NCBI RefSeq assembly: GCF_001189295.1
Contig: NZ_CP012159.1
Span: forward strand, 11,055,856-11,119,855
Length of the DNA stretch: 64,000 bases
Direction of reading: 5' to 3'
DNA from: Chondromyces crocatus
GTDB taxonomy: Bacteria > Myxococcota_A > Polyangia > Polyangiales > Polyangiaceae
Below the pieces are notes generated by a model, which ran no database searches, was not told the DNA's origin, and saw only the letters and a program-made list of their open reading frames with translations. The position numbers and the translations under genes were made by a program. Position 1 is the first letter of the stretch. Each line of letters begins with the position of its first letter. Positions 8,472 through 18,500 of this stretch are shown here, one piece after another.

Positions 8472-10115
8472 TCACGGCATTCCGTGCCCGGGGCCGAGGA
8501 TCAGCCGCATCTTGGCCACCGCGTCGAAGCCCTCGACGTGCGGCGGATGATGGCACTGACTCACGCAGCTCTCCGGCTTCGGCGCGAGCACGATGAGGTC
8601 CCTCTTGTTCGGGCTCTTCGCATGCAGCGATCCCGGCCCGTGGCACTCCTCGCACTGCACGTTCTGCAGCTTCGCGTTGTGCGTCACGGTCGAGCCCCCG
8701 GGCTTGCCGTAGCCCGTCACGTGGCAGCTCACGCAGTCGAGGTTGAATTCCTTGAAGTCCTTCTCCAGCGTCGCGTACGCGTGGGCGTGGGCCGTCTTGT
8801 CCCACACCTTCCGCTCCTCGTCGTGGCACGCCGTGCAGGCCTCGATCCCGATGTACTCCGCCTGCCCCTCCGTCACCGGCTCGGGAACCCGGTCCTTGAA
8901 CGCCTCCTTGTTGTGGGCGTTCACGCGCTTGTAATAGGCGAGCATCAGCTCTGCGACCGACTTCTCGCTCCCGTAGCGCTCTCGCACCTCGACCGACGAG
9001 TACCGGAAGAAGCTGCCCTTCACCGGCTTGCTCTCCGCCTCGAGCTTCTCCTTCTCGCTGCGCATCCGCGCGAGATCGGCCTTCCGCGCCGCGAGGTCCT
9101 TCGCCGATGCGCTCTTGTCGGCCTCCCACGCGTTGATGCGGTTCTCCAGCTGACGGATCCGGTTCGACAGCAGCAGCAGCTCCTCGGCCTTCGCCACACC
9201 GCCCGCATCGCCGAAGGTGATCTGCTTGTCGTCACCGCGCACGAACAGATCCACCACCGCCATGCTCTGGAGGTGGTTCGCCGACTCGGCCACCAGCGTC
9301 GTCCCGATCAGCGCTGGCGGCTTCGGTGCGTCGTTCGCGTCGCCCGCCTCCGTCGGCTTTCCGAGCACCAGCACGTGCAGCTCCGGGAGCTCGTCCACGA
9401 GCCGCAGCGCCTCACCCCGGGGCAGCGCCGCGAGCCCCACCAGGATGGTCGCCCCTTGCTGCTTCACCGCCTCCACCCCGGCCTTCATCGCGGCCAGCGC
9501 GGGGCTCGACGTCACGCCTTCCGGGTAGCTCCCGGCGCGGTCCTTGGGATCGCTCACGCCCACGATCCCCACCTTGATCCCCCCCACCTCGCGCACCATC
9601 GTGCCGGCCGCACCCGCGCTCCCTGGCACCCCCTCCAGGTTCGCCGCCAGCAGCGCCGCGCCCGACATCTCCCGGTACTTCGCCAGCGCTTTCGACCCGG
9701 CAGCCCAGTCGTTCGCGCCGGGCGCCCACGCCGCGAGCCCGATGCGCTGCGCCGCCTGGGCCAGCGCTTCCGCCTTCCACTCGTCCTGCGTCGCCGCGTC
9801 CGGCTCCAGGCGCGGCTCCATGAACAGCATCGGCCCCGCCCCCAGCACCAGGCTCTCCGGCGCGTCGGCCTTGTGCGCGTCGATGTACGCCGCGAGGTGA
9901 TCCACCCCTCCGAGCTGGTCCTTCGTGCACCCGCAGGGCTCCATCGCCCCCGCGATCGTGCTCACCAGGTACAGCCGCAACGTCGGCTTCGCGTTCGCGG
10001 CGTCCGCGCTCGACGGCGGAGACGTCGTGGTCGACTGGCACCCCTGACAGGCAGCGACGCCCCCGGCCACGGCCATGGCGAGCACCAGAACGGCGGACGT
10101 CTTCGAGCCCCTCAT
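8472..10115 (-). CDS. Multihaem c-type cytochrome lipoprotein with metallophosphatase-like N-terminal part
   Basis: 547 aa. An N-terminal lipobox (VAGGVAACQ) predicts a lipoprotein. Residues about 45-300 resemble the 5'-nucleotidase/metallophosphatase-like module that often precedes cytochromes of this type, including the EPCGCTKDQLGG motif, though a full set of metal ligands is not obvious. Residues about 315-390 are a charged coiled coil. The C-terminal 150 residues carry three CxxCH haem sites (CTACH, CVSCH, CEECH) and a CVSQCH that could be a fourth, CxxxCH-type site, so it belongs near the cytochrome c554 group. Likely a periplasmic or outer-membrane electron carrier. ATG at 10115 is chosen because the signal peptide begins there. 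It follows the MCE gene by 29 bp on the same strand. Confidence 0.85.
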   Translation of the reverse strand: MRGSKTSAVLVLAMAVAGGVAACQGCQSTTTSPPSSADAANAKPTLRLYLVSTIAGAMEPCGCTKDQLGGVDHLAAYIDAHKADAPESLVLGAGPMLFMEPRLEPDAATQDEWKAEALAQAAQRIGLAAWAPGANDWAAGSKALAKYREMSGAALLAANLEGVPGSAGAAGTMVREVGGIKVGIVGVSDPKDRAGSYPEGVTSSPALAAMKAGVEAVKQQGATILVGLAALPRGEALRLVDELPELHVLVLGKPTEAGDANDAPKPPALIGTTLVAESANHLQSMAVVDLFVRGDDKQITFGDAGGVAKAEELLLLSNRIRQLENRINAWEADKSASAKDLAARKADLARMRSEKEKLEAESKPVKGSFFRYSSVEVRERYGSEKSVAELMLAYYKRVNAHNKEAFKDRVPEPVTEGQAEYIGIEACTACHDEERKVWDKTAHAHAYATLEKDFKEFNLDCVSCHVTGYGKPGGSTVTHNAKLQNVQCEECHGPGSLHAKSPNKRDLIVLAPKPESCVSQCHHPPHVEGFDAVAKMRLILGPGHGMP

Positions 10116-10144
10116 ACCGGGGCCTATAGCACACGGTCCGGGTG

Positions 10145-11821
10145 TCAGAAGCTCGTGGGCGCGAACGGCAGGATCGTCTTCAGATCCTGGTCGTTGAAGC
10201 GGAGCTGCAGCCCCACGAAGTAGTCGCGACGGTCGGCGTTCAGGATGTCGTCGACACCGCCGAGCAACCACAGCTTCCGGAGAAACTCGTACGACACCGC
10301 GATGCGCCAGCGCGGCGACAGCTCCTCGCCGAAGCCGAACAGGTCCTGCCGCAGCTCGAAGCGATCGTCGAGCAGGTGCAGATCCAGACCGATGCCGCCC
10401 GTCGACTCGCGGATGCCGAAGCGCCCCGTGAACGGCCCCATCCGCTTCGCGAACTGGAAGGAGAACCGGAAGGAGTTCGTCGTGATCGTCCGGATCTCCC
10501 GGTAATGCGACGGCTGGTTGGGGTTCGTCGTGTCGACGTCGATCTGCTCGAACTGCGTGAGACCACGCGGATCGTTCACCAGCTCGATGACGTAGTATTT
10601 GTCCTCGCTCGGCTGGAGCCGCAGCTCCACGTAGCTCTTGATGGTGTTCGCCAGGAAGTTGTAGTCCGTCCTGAGCCCCACGATCGTCTGCAGGCGCCCG
10701 ATGCCGCCGACGAAATCACCGATCGTGTCGACGGTGTTCTCCACCTCGTTGATCAGCGCCTCGTCCTTGCTCAGACGACCGAGCGTCCCCTCACCACGAT
10801 CGATGCGGGCTGCCACGTTGTCCGCGTGGCGAAGCGTCGACTCCAGGCTCGCGCTGGCGCGCTCGATGCGCTCCACCGTCTTCCGGATCTCGCCCGCCTG
10901 ACGGCCCTGACCGGCTTGCAACGCCTGCCCGGCCTGCCCTGGCTGCACCGCCTGTCCAGCGACCCCCGCCTGCGCCCCTTGCCCAGCTTGCCCGGGCTGC
11001 GCCCCTTGTCCCGGCTGTGCGCCGACGCCGGTCTGCCCAGGTGCCCCGGTCTGCCCAGGTGCCCCGGGTTCTCCCGGCTGCCCGAGCTGCCCGAACTGCC
11101 CCGTCTGGGCCAGCGGGATCGGCTCCGCCGACGCCGTCATCGCGCGGACGTCGCGGGTCACCTGGTTCACGTTGTCGAGGATCTCCCGGATTCGCGGCCC
11201 CGCATCTCCGGTGATGGCGTTGATGTTGTGGATCGTCTGGGTGACGCCGGCCCGGTTGTCCCGGACCGTCTTGTTCAGCTCATCGGTGACCTCGGCCAGG
11301 TTCTTGAGGATCTCCGCGATCTGCGTCTGCCCCTGGTCCGAGCCCACCGTGTTGCGCAGCGACTCGGTCACCGACTTCACGTCCTTCAGGATGTCGGCGA
11401 CCTGGTTCTGCAACGACTGGATGTTGGGCTCCTCGACGTAGAGCAGGATCCGGCCCTGGTCGGGGATCCGGTCCTTGCCCTCGGTCCCCGGCGTGAGCAC
11501 GATGAACGACTCGCCGATGAGGCTCGTGGCCTTCTTGCCGATCGCGGCGTCCACGAACAGCGGCACGTCCGGGTTCATCTTGATGTCGACCCGGGCCTCG
11601 CCGTTCTGGAGCGAGATCCGATCGACCACGCCGACCTGGATGCCCGAGATCATCACCCGTGACTTCGGCGCCACGCCCGTGATGTCCGGGAACGTCGCCC
11701 AGACGCGGTAACCGCCTTCGGTACCGGCTTCCCTCGAGATGAACCGAAAGCCCCCGTAGGCCGCGCCCGCGAGGGCGATGGTCATCAACCCAACCTTCGC
11801 GGCCCTGCTGATCTCCGCCAT
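10145..11821 (-). CDS. MCE (MlaD-like) lipid-transport protein with collagen-like linker and probable C-terminal barrel
   Basis: 558 aa. One membrane segment near residues 8-26, then an MCE domain (about 35-110, with ATFPDITGVAPKSRVMISG) that binds phospholipid in the Mla/Mce systems. Next come amphipathic helices (about 120-225). Residues about 230-310 are Gly-X-Y triplets (GQPGEPGAPGQTGAPGQTG) grading into Gly/Gln/Ala-rich repeats. The last 200 or so residues alternate polar and hydrophobic residues and end in Phe, resembling an outer-membrane beta-barrel. The polypeptide could therefore span from inner to outer membrane. No MlaE permease or ATPase lies beside it here. ATG at 11821 is the start that places the membrane helix at the N-terminus. 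The multihaem gene follows. Confidence 0.85.
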   Translation of the reverse strand: MAEISRAAKVGLMTIALAGAAYGGFRFISREAGTEGGYRVWATFPDITGVAPKSRVMISGIQVGVVDRISLQNGEARVDIKMNPDVPLFVDAAIGKKATSLIGESFIVLTPGTEGKDRIPDQGRILLYVEEPNIQSLQNQVADILKDVKSVTESLRNTVGSDQGQTQIAEILKNLAEVTDELNKTVRDNRAGVTQTIHNINAITGDAGPRIREILDNVNQVTRDVRAMTASAEPIPLAQTGQFGQLGQPGEPGAPGQTGAPGQTGVGAQPGQGAQPGQAGQGAQAGVAGQAVQPGQAGQALQAGQGRQAGEIRKTVERIERASASLESTLRHADNVAARIDRGEGTLGRLSKDEALINEVENTVDTIGDFVGGIGRLQTIVGLRTDYNFLANTIKSYVELRLQPSEDKYYVIELVNDPRGLTQFEQIDVDTTNPNQPSHYREIRTITTNSFRFSFQFAKRMGPFTGRFGIRESTGGIGLDLHLLDDRFELRQDLFGFGEELSPRWRIAVSYEFLRKLWLLGGVDDILNADRRDYFVGLQLRFNDQDLKTILPFAPTSF

Positions 11822-11957
11822 CTTTGCGCGGCGCCACGGTAGCACAGCGGGCCCGTCGCCCATTTGTTTCTTGGTCGTCCGGCCGTCCGACCCTCGGCCC
11901 TGTGTCCGGCATGACCGGAAAGCAGCGTGCGCGTGCGAAACCTGCTACCCCGTGGAC

Positions 11958-13346
11958 ATGCGGGCGATCACCAACACGGCGCTCGTGGCGCTGAGTCTTC
12001 TGGGGATGAGCCTCATGGGGAGCGGCTGCTCCGGTCGCCAGGCCATGCGCCCCACCCCGCCGGGCGCGTCGGCCCTCGGCGTCGCCCCTTCCTGGGTCCC
12101 GTCCTTCACCCCGGCGCAGCGGGCTCTCCTCCAGCCCCCGGACACCCCCGTCCAGACCCCGGCCCGGCGCGTGTTCCCGGATCTGACCCGCTTCGGCTAC
12201 GCCGGCGAGCACCGCATGGAGGAGCCCGAAGAGAGCCTGCACTTCACGCGCATGGTGGTCACCATCATCAAGGACTCGCCCCGGCTCTACGTGCTCATGG
12301 AGACCCCGCCCGAGGTCGCGAACCTCGTCGCCCAGTACGGCCCCACCGGCCCCGCCGAGGCCGACGAGTGGCAGACCCTCCAGCGCGACCCGCGCGGCAT
12401 CGGCCTCCTCGCCCCCACGCCCACCGCCGCTGCGCTGCGCGCCGCCCACACCCGCGGCGAAACCCACCTCGCCCAGGGCGACATCCCCGCCGCGCGCACC
12501 GCCTTCGACGAGGCCGTCACCCACGGCCCGCAACACCCTGCCGCCCTCATCGGGCTCGGGCGCGCCCACCTCGCGGGCAATGCCCTCGACGCTGCCGAGC
12601 AAGCCTTCCAGCGCGCCGTGACCGCCGACCCCACCCTCTCGACGGCCCACACCGGCCTCGCCGAGGTCGCCGAGCGCCGCGGCGATCTCCCCCTCGCCCG
12701 CAAGCACATCGCCACCGCGCTCGCCTACCACCCCCGCTCCGCCCGCGCCTGGAGCGTCGCCTCCCGGATCACCCCGGGCGGCGCCGGACAAGGCCGCATC
12801 GACCCCTTTCCCATCTTCCTCGACGTCGACAGCGTCGGCGCCATCCACGTCGGCGCCGCCCCCAGCGGCCCTGCCCAGATCTACGCGGGCTGCCGCGCCG
12901 TCCTCCGCTACGAGCCCGACGTCCGCGCCGAGATCTTCAAGCAGCCAGCGAGCACACCGTATTACCTGAGCGTCGTCGAAGAAGTCGTCTGCCTCGAAGC
13001 TGCCATCGGCGCCTATTTCGTCGAGCAAGCCGAGGCCGACAAAGCCAACGACCCCACCACGCCCCGCTCTCCCGACCCGCTCCCCGAGCCCGACCCCCGC
13101 ATCGAGACGCTGGCGCGCATGGCGCACCAGGAAGGCCTGGCCGGCTACGCGATGTTCGAGATCCTCGGCAGCCACCGCCCCGAGCGCGCGCGCGGCGCCC
13201 CCCAGGATCTACACGAGGCCGTGGTGCGCTACATCGAGCGGCACATCCTCTCCCAGGACCAGCCGCTCCCCGACGGCCTCTATCAAACGAAGCGCGCGCC
13301 GACGCCCGGGCCGACGACGCTCGCGCTCTCTTCGCCCCGCCCATGA
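11958..13346 (+). CDS. TPR-repeat lipoprotein
   Basis: 462 aa. Signal peptide with lipobox at about residues 8-24 (LMGSGCSGRQ). Residues about 165-275 hold three tetratricopeptide repeats (GETHLAQGDIPAARTAFDEA, LGRAHLAGNALDAAEQAFQR, LAEVAERRGDLPLARKHIAT), a protein-protein interaction scaffold. The rest is not recognised. ATG at 11958 is chosen because the lipoprotein signal starts there. The stop overlaps the start of the CAP-domain gene (ATGA), so the two are co-translated and both products are probably in the outer membrane or periplasm. Divergent from the MCE gene. Confidence 0.82.
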   Translation: MRAITNTALVALSLLGMSLMGSGCSGRQAMRPTPPGASALGVAPSWVPSFTPAQRALLQPPDTPVQTPARRVFPDLTRFGYAGEHRMEEPEESLHFTRMVVTIIKDSPRLYVLMETPPEVANLVAQYGPTGPAEADEWQTLQRDPRGIGLLAPTPTAAALRAAHTRGETHLAQGDIPAARTAFDEAVTHGPQHPAALIGLGRAHLAGNALDAAEQAFQRAVTADPTLSTAHTGLAEVAERRGDLPLARKHIATALAYHPRSARAWSVASRITPGGAGQGRIDPFPIFLDVDSVGAIHVGAAPSGPAQIYAGCRAVLRYEPDVRAEIFKQPASTPYYLSVVEEVVCLEAAIGAYFVEQAEADKANDPTTPRSPDPLPEPDPRIETLARMAHQEGLAGYAMFEILGSHRPERARGAPQDLHEAVVRYIERHILSQDQPLPDGLYQTKRAPTPGPTTLALSSPRP

Positions 13347-14713
13347 GCCAGCGCGCCCCTCGACCGGACGAGGCGGGCGGAGCGCAGCCCCTCGGCGAGC
13401 CCTGGTCCTCGCGCGCTGCGCTGAACATCGCGCTGAACGCCACGCTGAACGCCACGCTGAACGCTGCGCTGAGTGCCGTGCTGCTCGCGGGCTGCACCGC
13501 CTCTCCCCTCCCCGCCCCCTCCGACACACCACGCCCAGCCTTTCCCACCACGCAGACGGCGCCGCGCCCGAGCGCCAGCGCGACCGCTTCGCCCACCCCT
13601 TCGCCAGGACTCACTGGCCCTCAGCCGCCCCCCTTGCCGTGGGCGCAAGCCACCGAGTCCCCGCAACCGCTCGCCGCCACCCCGGAGACCGCGACCCTCC
13701 TTTCCCTGTGCGGCACCGCGGACGCGGCGCTCACCGACGTCGCCCGCCGCAACGTCGAGCGCCAGGTCCGCGGCCTCGACATCTTCCCTTCCGACGAACT
13801 GCTCTTCACCTTCCGCGCCGCCGGCGGCCCGCATCCCTGGCCACGCGCCTGGTCCATCGACGGCGACTCGTTGACGGACGGCGAGCTGAGCGCCCGCTTC
13901 GGGGCCTGGGTCGACGGCTGGCGGACCTTCGGCCAGCGGCGCTGCGGCGTCGCCCGCGGCACCCGCGCGAACGGCTCGGAGGTCGTCTCCGTCGTCGGCG
14001 TCGACGCACTCGCCGACCTCGCCGCGCTCCCCACCACCGCCCGCCTCGGCCAGTGGCTCACCGTCGAGGGCTTCTTCCTCGTCCCCGTGCACGAGGCCCG
14101 CCTGGTGCTGCTCGGCCCGCGCGGCGCCCCCCGCTCCGTGCCTGCCACGCTCTACCAGAACCGCGTGCGCTCGAGCTTCTCCGTCGACCAGGTGGGCACC
14201 TGGCTCGTGCAGGTGCTCGCCACCGTCTCGACGGGACCGCGCCCCGTCCTGGAGGCCATGGTCCACGTCGACGCCTCGCCGCCGGTGCAGTTCCAGCGCG
14301 TCGCCGCTCCGGGTGAAGACGCCGCGCGTGGCGCCAGCGACGACGCCGACGCGATGATGCGCATGATCAACGCCGCGCGCGCCGCCGAAGGCCAGCCCCC
14401 GCTCGCGCGCGACGCCGCCCTCGATGCGCTCGCCCTCCAGCACGCCCAGGCCATGAGCGCCGCGCGCCTCGTCGGCCATGACGTCGGCCACGGCGACCCC
14501 GCGGCCCGGCTCGCCGCCGCGAACTACGCCGCCCGGATCGCGGGCGAGAACGTCGCCACCTCCGACACCCCCGAGCACGCCCACCGCGCCATCTGGGCCA
14601 GCCCCTCGCACCGGGGCAACCTGCTCATGGGCGATTACACCCGCGCCGGCGTGGGCGTCGTCCGCGATGCGCACGGTCGGGTCTGGGTGGCCGAGCTGTT
14701 CGCCGGCGGGTGA
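13343..14713 (+). CDS. CAP-domain (SCP/PR1-like) lipoprotein
   Basis: 456 aa. The N-terminal signal is built from short repeats (ALNIALNATLNATLNAAL) and ends in a lipobox LLAGC near residue 50, followed by a Pro/Ser/Thr-rich linker. Residues about 330-456 form a CAP domain: MINAARAAEGQPPLARD, the helix with HAQAMSAARLVGHD, AGENVATSD and a C-terminal GVGVVRDAHGRVWVAELFAG. The two His (one in the GHD segment, one in SPSHRGNLL) match the CAP cavity. Bacterial CAP proteins are secreted, and their biochemical role is mostly undefined. ATGA overlap with the TPR lipoprotein indicates an operon. Confidence 0.85.
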   Translation: MSQRAPRPDEAGGAQPLGEPWSSRAALNIALNATLNATLNAALSAVLLAGCTASPLPAPSDTPRPAFPTTQTAPRPSASATASPTPSPGLTGPQPPPLPWAQATESPQPLAATPETATLLSLCGTADAALTDVARRNVERQVRGLDIFPSDELLFTFRAAGGPHPWPRAWSIDGDSLTDGELSARFGAWVDGWRTFGQRRCGVARGTRANGSEVVSVVGVDALADLAALPTTARLGQWLTVEGFFLVPVHEARLVLLGPRGAPRSVPATLYQNRVRSSFSVDQVGTWLVQVLATVSTGPRPVLEAMVHVDASPPVQFQRVAAPGEDAARGASDDADAMMRMINAARAAEGQPPLARDAALDALALQHAQAMSAARLVGHDVGHGDPAARLAAANYAARIAGENVATSDTPEHAHRAIWASPSHRGNLLMGDYTRAGVGVVRDAHGRVWVAELFAGG

Positions 14714-14740
14714 TCCGGCGAAGCACCGCCCTCTCCCGGA

Positions 14741-15562
14741 TCAGCCGCAGGAGGCGGAGCCGGCAAACGCTTGCAGGTGCCCTCGCATCCGCTTCATCGC
14801 GCGCTCCTCCACCTGCCGGATCCGCTCCTTCGACACCCCGAAGGCGGCGCCGAGCTGCGACAGCGTCTCCACCTCCTCGGACATCAGGTGCCGCTCGACG
14901 ATCTGCTGCTCCCGCGGTGACAGCTCGGAGAGCGCCGTCTTCACCGCGGACTCCAGGTGCGCGCGCTCGTCGGCCTGGCAGATCTCCTCTTCGGGCGACG
15001 CCGCGCTGTCCGTCAGCACGTCCGAGAGCGGCCTGCCGTCGGCGTGCAGCGGCGAGTCGAACGGCATCTCCGGCCCCGAGAGCAGCGGGAGCAGCGCGTG
15101 GGCGCGCCGCGCGGACACCCCCGTCTTCTCGGCCAGCATCTCCGGGTCGTTCACGAACGACTGCCGGAAGTAGCGCACCGCCCGCCGCTCCTCCTTCGAC
15201 GAGCCGAGCCCCACCACCCGGTGGTTCCGGAACACGTAGTCGCGGATCTCGGCGCGGACCCAGAACTTCGCGAAGGTCACCAGCCGGTGCCCGCGCTCCG
15301 GCTCGAAGCGCTCGCACGCCTTGAGCAACCCGATGTTTCCCTGTTGCACGAGGTCTTCCATCGGCGTCCCCCACCGCGCGTACTGGCGGGCGATCAACAT
15401 CACATGCGGCAGGCATCCCTCGATGATGCGCCGCCCTGCCTCGCGCTCCCCAGCCTTCCAGCGCACCGAGAGCGCCCGTTCCTCTTCGGCCGTGAGGGGC
15501 TGCCGCTTGGCGAGTTCCCCCCGGTAGACCGAGAGCGTGTCGTACGATCGTGCAGCGCCCAT
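14741..15562 (-). CDS. RpoH-like sigma-70-family RNA polymerase sigma factor
   Basis: 273 aa, the usual size of sigma-32 proteins. Region 2 (about 50-120) is intact: QYARWGTPMEDLVQQGNIGL, then FEPERGHRLVTFAKFWVRAE. Region 4 (about 205-260) has LSPREQQIVERHLM and a helix-turn-helix GVSKERIRQVEERAMKRMR. It directs RNA polymerase to a stress or heat-shock-type promoter set. The ATG at 15562 overlaps the stop of the RND permease by one base (a GTG three bases earlier is also possible), so its translation is likely coupled to the pump genes. Several such paralogues are usual in myxobacteria, so this need not be the main heat-shock factor. Confidence 0.88.
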   Translation of the reverse strand: MGAARSYDTLSVYRGELAKRQPLTAEEERALSVRWKAGEREAGRRIIEGCLPHVMLIARQYARWGTPMEDLVQQGNIGLLKACERFEPERGHRLVTFAKFWVRAEIRDYVFRNHRVVGLGSSKEERRAVRYFRQSFVNDPEMLAEKTGVSARRAHALLPLLSGPEMPFDSPLHADGRPLSDVLTDSAASPEEEICQADERAHLESAVKTALSELSPREQQIVERHLMSEEVETLSQLGAAFGVSKERIRQVEERAMKRMRGHLQAFAGSASCG

Positions 15563-18500
15563 CACTCGGCTCCTTCCATCGCCATCGACCCCGCCGGCGC
15601 CATCGACGCGCCGTCGAGCATTTCATCCAGCTCTCGCTCGCCCTTGTCCTCGGTGGCCTCGCGGCGGAAGAGCCGCCCCAGCCACTCCCCCGCGTCGTCG
15701 AACAGCGAATAGGCCACCGGCACCGCCAGGAGCGTCAGCAAGAGCGACAGGCTCTGCCCCCCCAGCACGATGGCCCCCATCGTCCGGTTCTGGCCCGACC
15801 CCACCCCGTTCGAGGCCACGAGCGGGATCATCCCGGCGACGAACGCGAGCGTGGTCATCAGGATGGGCCGCAGCCGGTCCTTGTTCGCCTCGATGATCGC
15901 CTGCAGGCGCGGCTTGCCCTCACGGCGCAGGTGGTTCGTGTGGTCGATCTGCAGGATCGCGTTCTTCTTCACCACGCCGAACAGCACCAGCAGCCCGAGC
16001 GCCGAGAACATGTTCAGCGTCTGCCCGAAGAGCAGCAGCGACAGCAGCGCGAACGGCACCGTCAGCGGCAAGCTCAGGAGGATCGTGACCGGGTGCAGCC
16101 ACGACTCGAACTGCGCCGCCAGGATCAGGTACATGAAGACGAACGCCAGGCCGATGACCATCACGAACCCGGCCGCCGTGCTCGCCGTGTTCTTCGAGCG
16201 CCCCACCGCCTGTGCCGTGTAGCCGTCGGGCATCTGCTGGTCGGCGACGATCTTGTCGAGTGCCGCCTGCACTGCGCTGTCGCCCGCCCCCGGCGCCGAG
16301 TTCGCCATCACCGTGATCTGCCGCCGGCGGCCGAGACGCCCGATCTCCGCAGGGCCCGCGTCCGGCTCCATGCTCACCACGTTGGCGAGCGGCACCGAGC
16401 CGTGTTTCGACGACGGCACGTTCACGAGCGACAGCGCGTCGGCGTCCATGCGGAACGGCGCGTCGGCGCGGATCCGCACGTCGTACTCCTCGCCCCCTTC
16501 GGCGTAGGACGAGACCTTGAGCCCGCCGACGAGGAGCTGGAGCGTGCTCGCCACGTCCGCCACCTGCACGCCCAGGTCCGCCGCGCGGTCCCGGTCGATG
16601 GCCACCCGCACCTCGGGCTTGCCGTCGACGAGCGTGTTGTCCACGTCGACCGCGGCCGGCACCTCGCGCAGTGCCTCGGTGATGCGCGTCGCGTACTCCC
16701 CGAGCTTGTCGAGGTCGGGCCCCATGAGCGCCACCTGGATGCTCGCTTGCGACGTCCCGCCCACCGAGATCGCCTGCACTTCGCCCGCCGACAGGCGCAG
16801 CTCCGGCGGCTGCTTGGCGAGGATCTCCTGGCGCACCCGCTGCATCAGCGCGCTCTGGCTGTCGGGCCGCGCGCCCGGGTCGGTCAGCATCACGTAGACC
16901 TTGGCCACGTTGGTCGCGCGCTCCCCCTCGCCGACGGTGACCAGCGTCTTCGTGACCCCGGGCAGTCGGTGGATGTCCTCGGCGATGCGCTCGACGATGA
17001 GCCGCGTCGCCGTCAGGCTCGTTCCTTCCGGGGCGCGCAAGCTCACCTCGAACTGCGCCTGGTCGTCCTCCGGGAGGAAGCCCGAGGGCAGCGCCCGCGC
17101 GATCGGCACGCACGAGCCCAGGGTCACCGCGCAGGCGACCACCATCACCCAGCGGTGCCGCATCACCCAGGAGAGCAGGGTGACGTACCCCCGCTCGATG
17201 GGCTTGTAGAAGAAGTTCACCACCCGCTCCATCGCCGACGGGCCCGAAGCACCCGTGCGGTGCCCGGAGATCCAGCGCGCCGCCAGCATCGGCGTCAGCG
17301 TGAAGCTCACGAACAGCGAGACCGCGATGGAGAACGCCATGGTCAGCCCGAAGCTGCGCAGGAAGCGCCCCGCGATCCCCGGCATGAACGACACCGGGAT
17401 GAACACCGCCATCAGCGAGAGCGTCGTCGCCATGACGGCGGGCCCGATCTCCTTCGTCGCCATCACCGCGGCCGGGAACGGCTTCATGCCCTTCTCGTCG
17501 ATGAACCGGACGATGTTCTCCAGCACCACGATCGCGTCGTCGATGACGATGCCGACTGCCAGCGCCAGCGCCAGCAGCGTCAGGAAGTTCAGCGTGAAGC
17601 CCGCGATCCACATCACCGCGAACGTCCCCACGATGGAGATCGGGATCGCCAGCGCCGCGATGACCGTGCTCCGGAAGCTCCCCAGGAACACCAGCACCAC
17701 CAGCGCCGCGAGCAGCGCCCCGAGGACCAGGTGCTCCAGCACCGCCTCGATGCCCGTCCGGATCACCTGCGAGTTGTCGCGCACCACCTCGATCGTCGTC
17801 CCGCCCGGCAGCGAGCCCTGGACCGCATCGAGGCGCGCCTTCACCGCGTCGACCACGGTGACCGTGTTCTGACCGGACTGCTTCACCACCGACAGGAGCA
17901 CGGTGCGCTCCCCTTCGAGCGCCGCGTACGTCTTCTCCTCGACCCGGCCGTCCTCGACCCGCGCCACGTCCTTCACCCGGATGGCGTGCCCGTCCTGCTC
18001 CCGGAGCACGATGCGCCCCAGGTCCTCGAGCGACGTCACCCGCCCCGCCACGCGCAAGGTCAAGCTCTCCGGCCCGGTCTCGATGCTGCCGCCCGGCGTC
18101 GTCAGGTTCTGCGCCATGAGCGCCCGCTGCACGTCGGCCGCCGTCATCCCGTGCGAGCGCAGCGCCAGCGCGTCCAGCCAGAGGTTCACCTGCCGGTCCT
18201 GACCGCCAATCAACGTCACCTGACCGACGCCCTGGATGCTCTCGATCTGCCGCCGCACCTGCTTGTCGGCGATCTCCGTCGTCTCGCGGATCGGCTTGTC
18301 CGAGCGGACCGCGATGAGCAGCACCGGCGCCGCGCCGATGTCGAGCTTGCTCACCACCGGCGGATCCACCCCCTTCGGCAGCTCCGGCAGGATGGTGCTC
18401 ATCTTGTCGCGCACGTCCTGGACCGCGCCGTCCGTCTCGCGCTCCAGCGTGAACACCACGACCACCTGGGAGATGCCCTGGCTCGACGTCGAGCGCAGCT

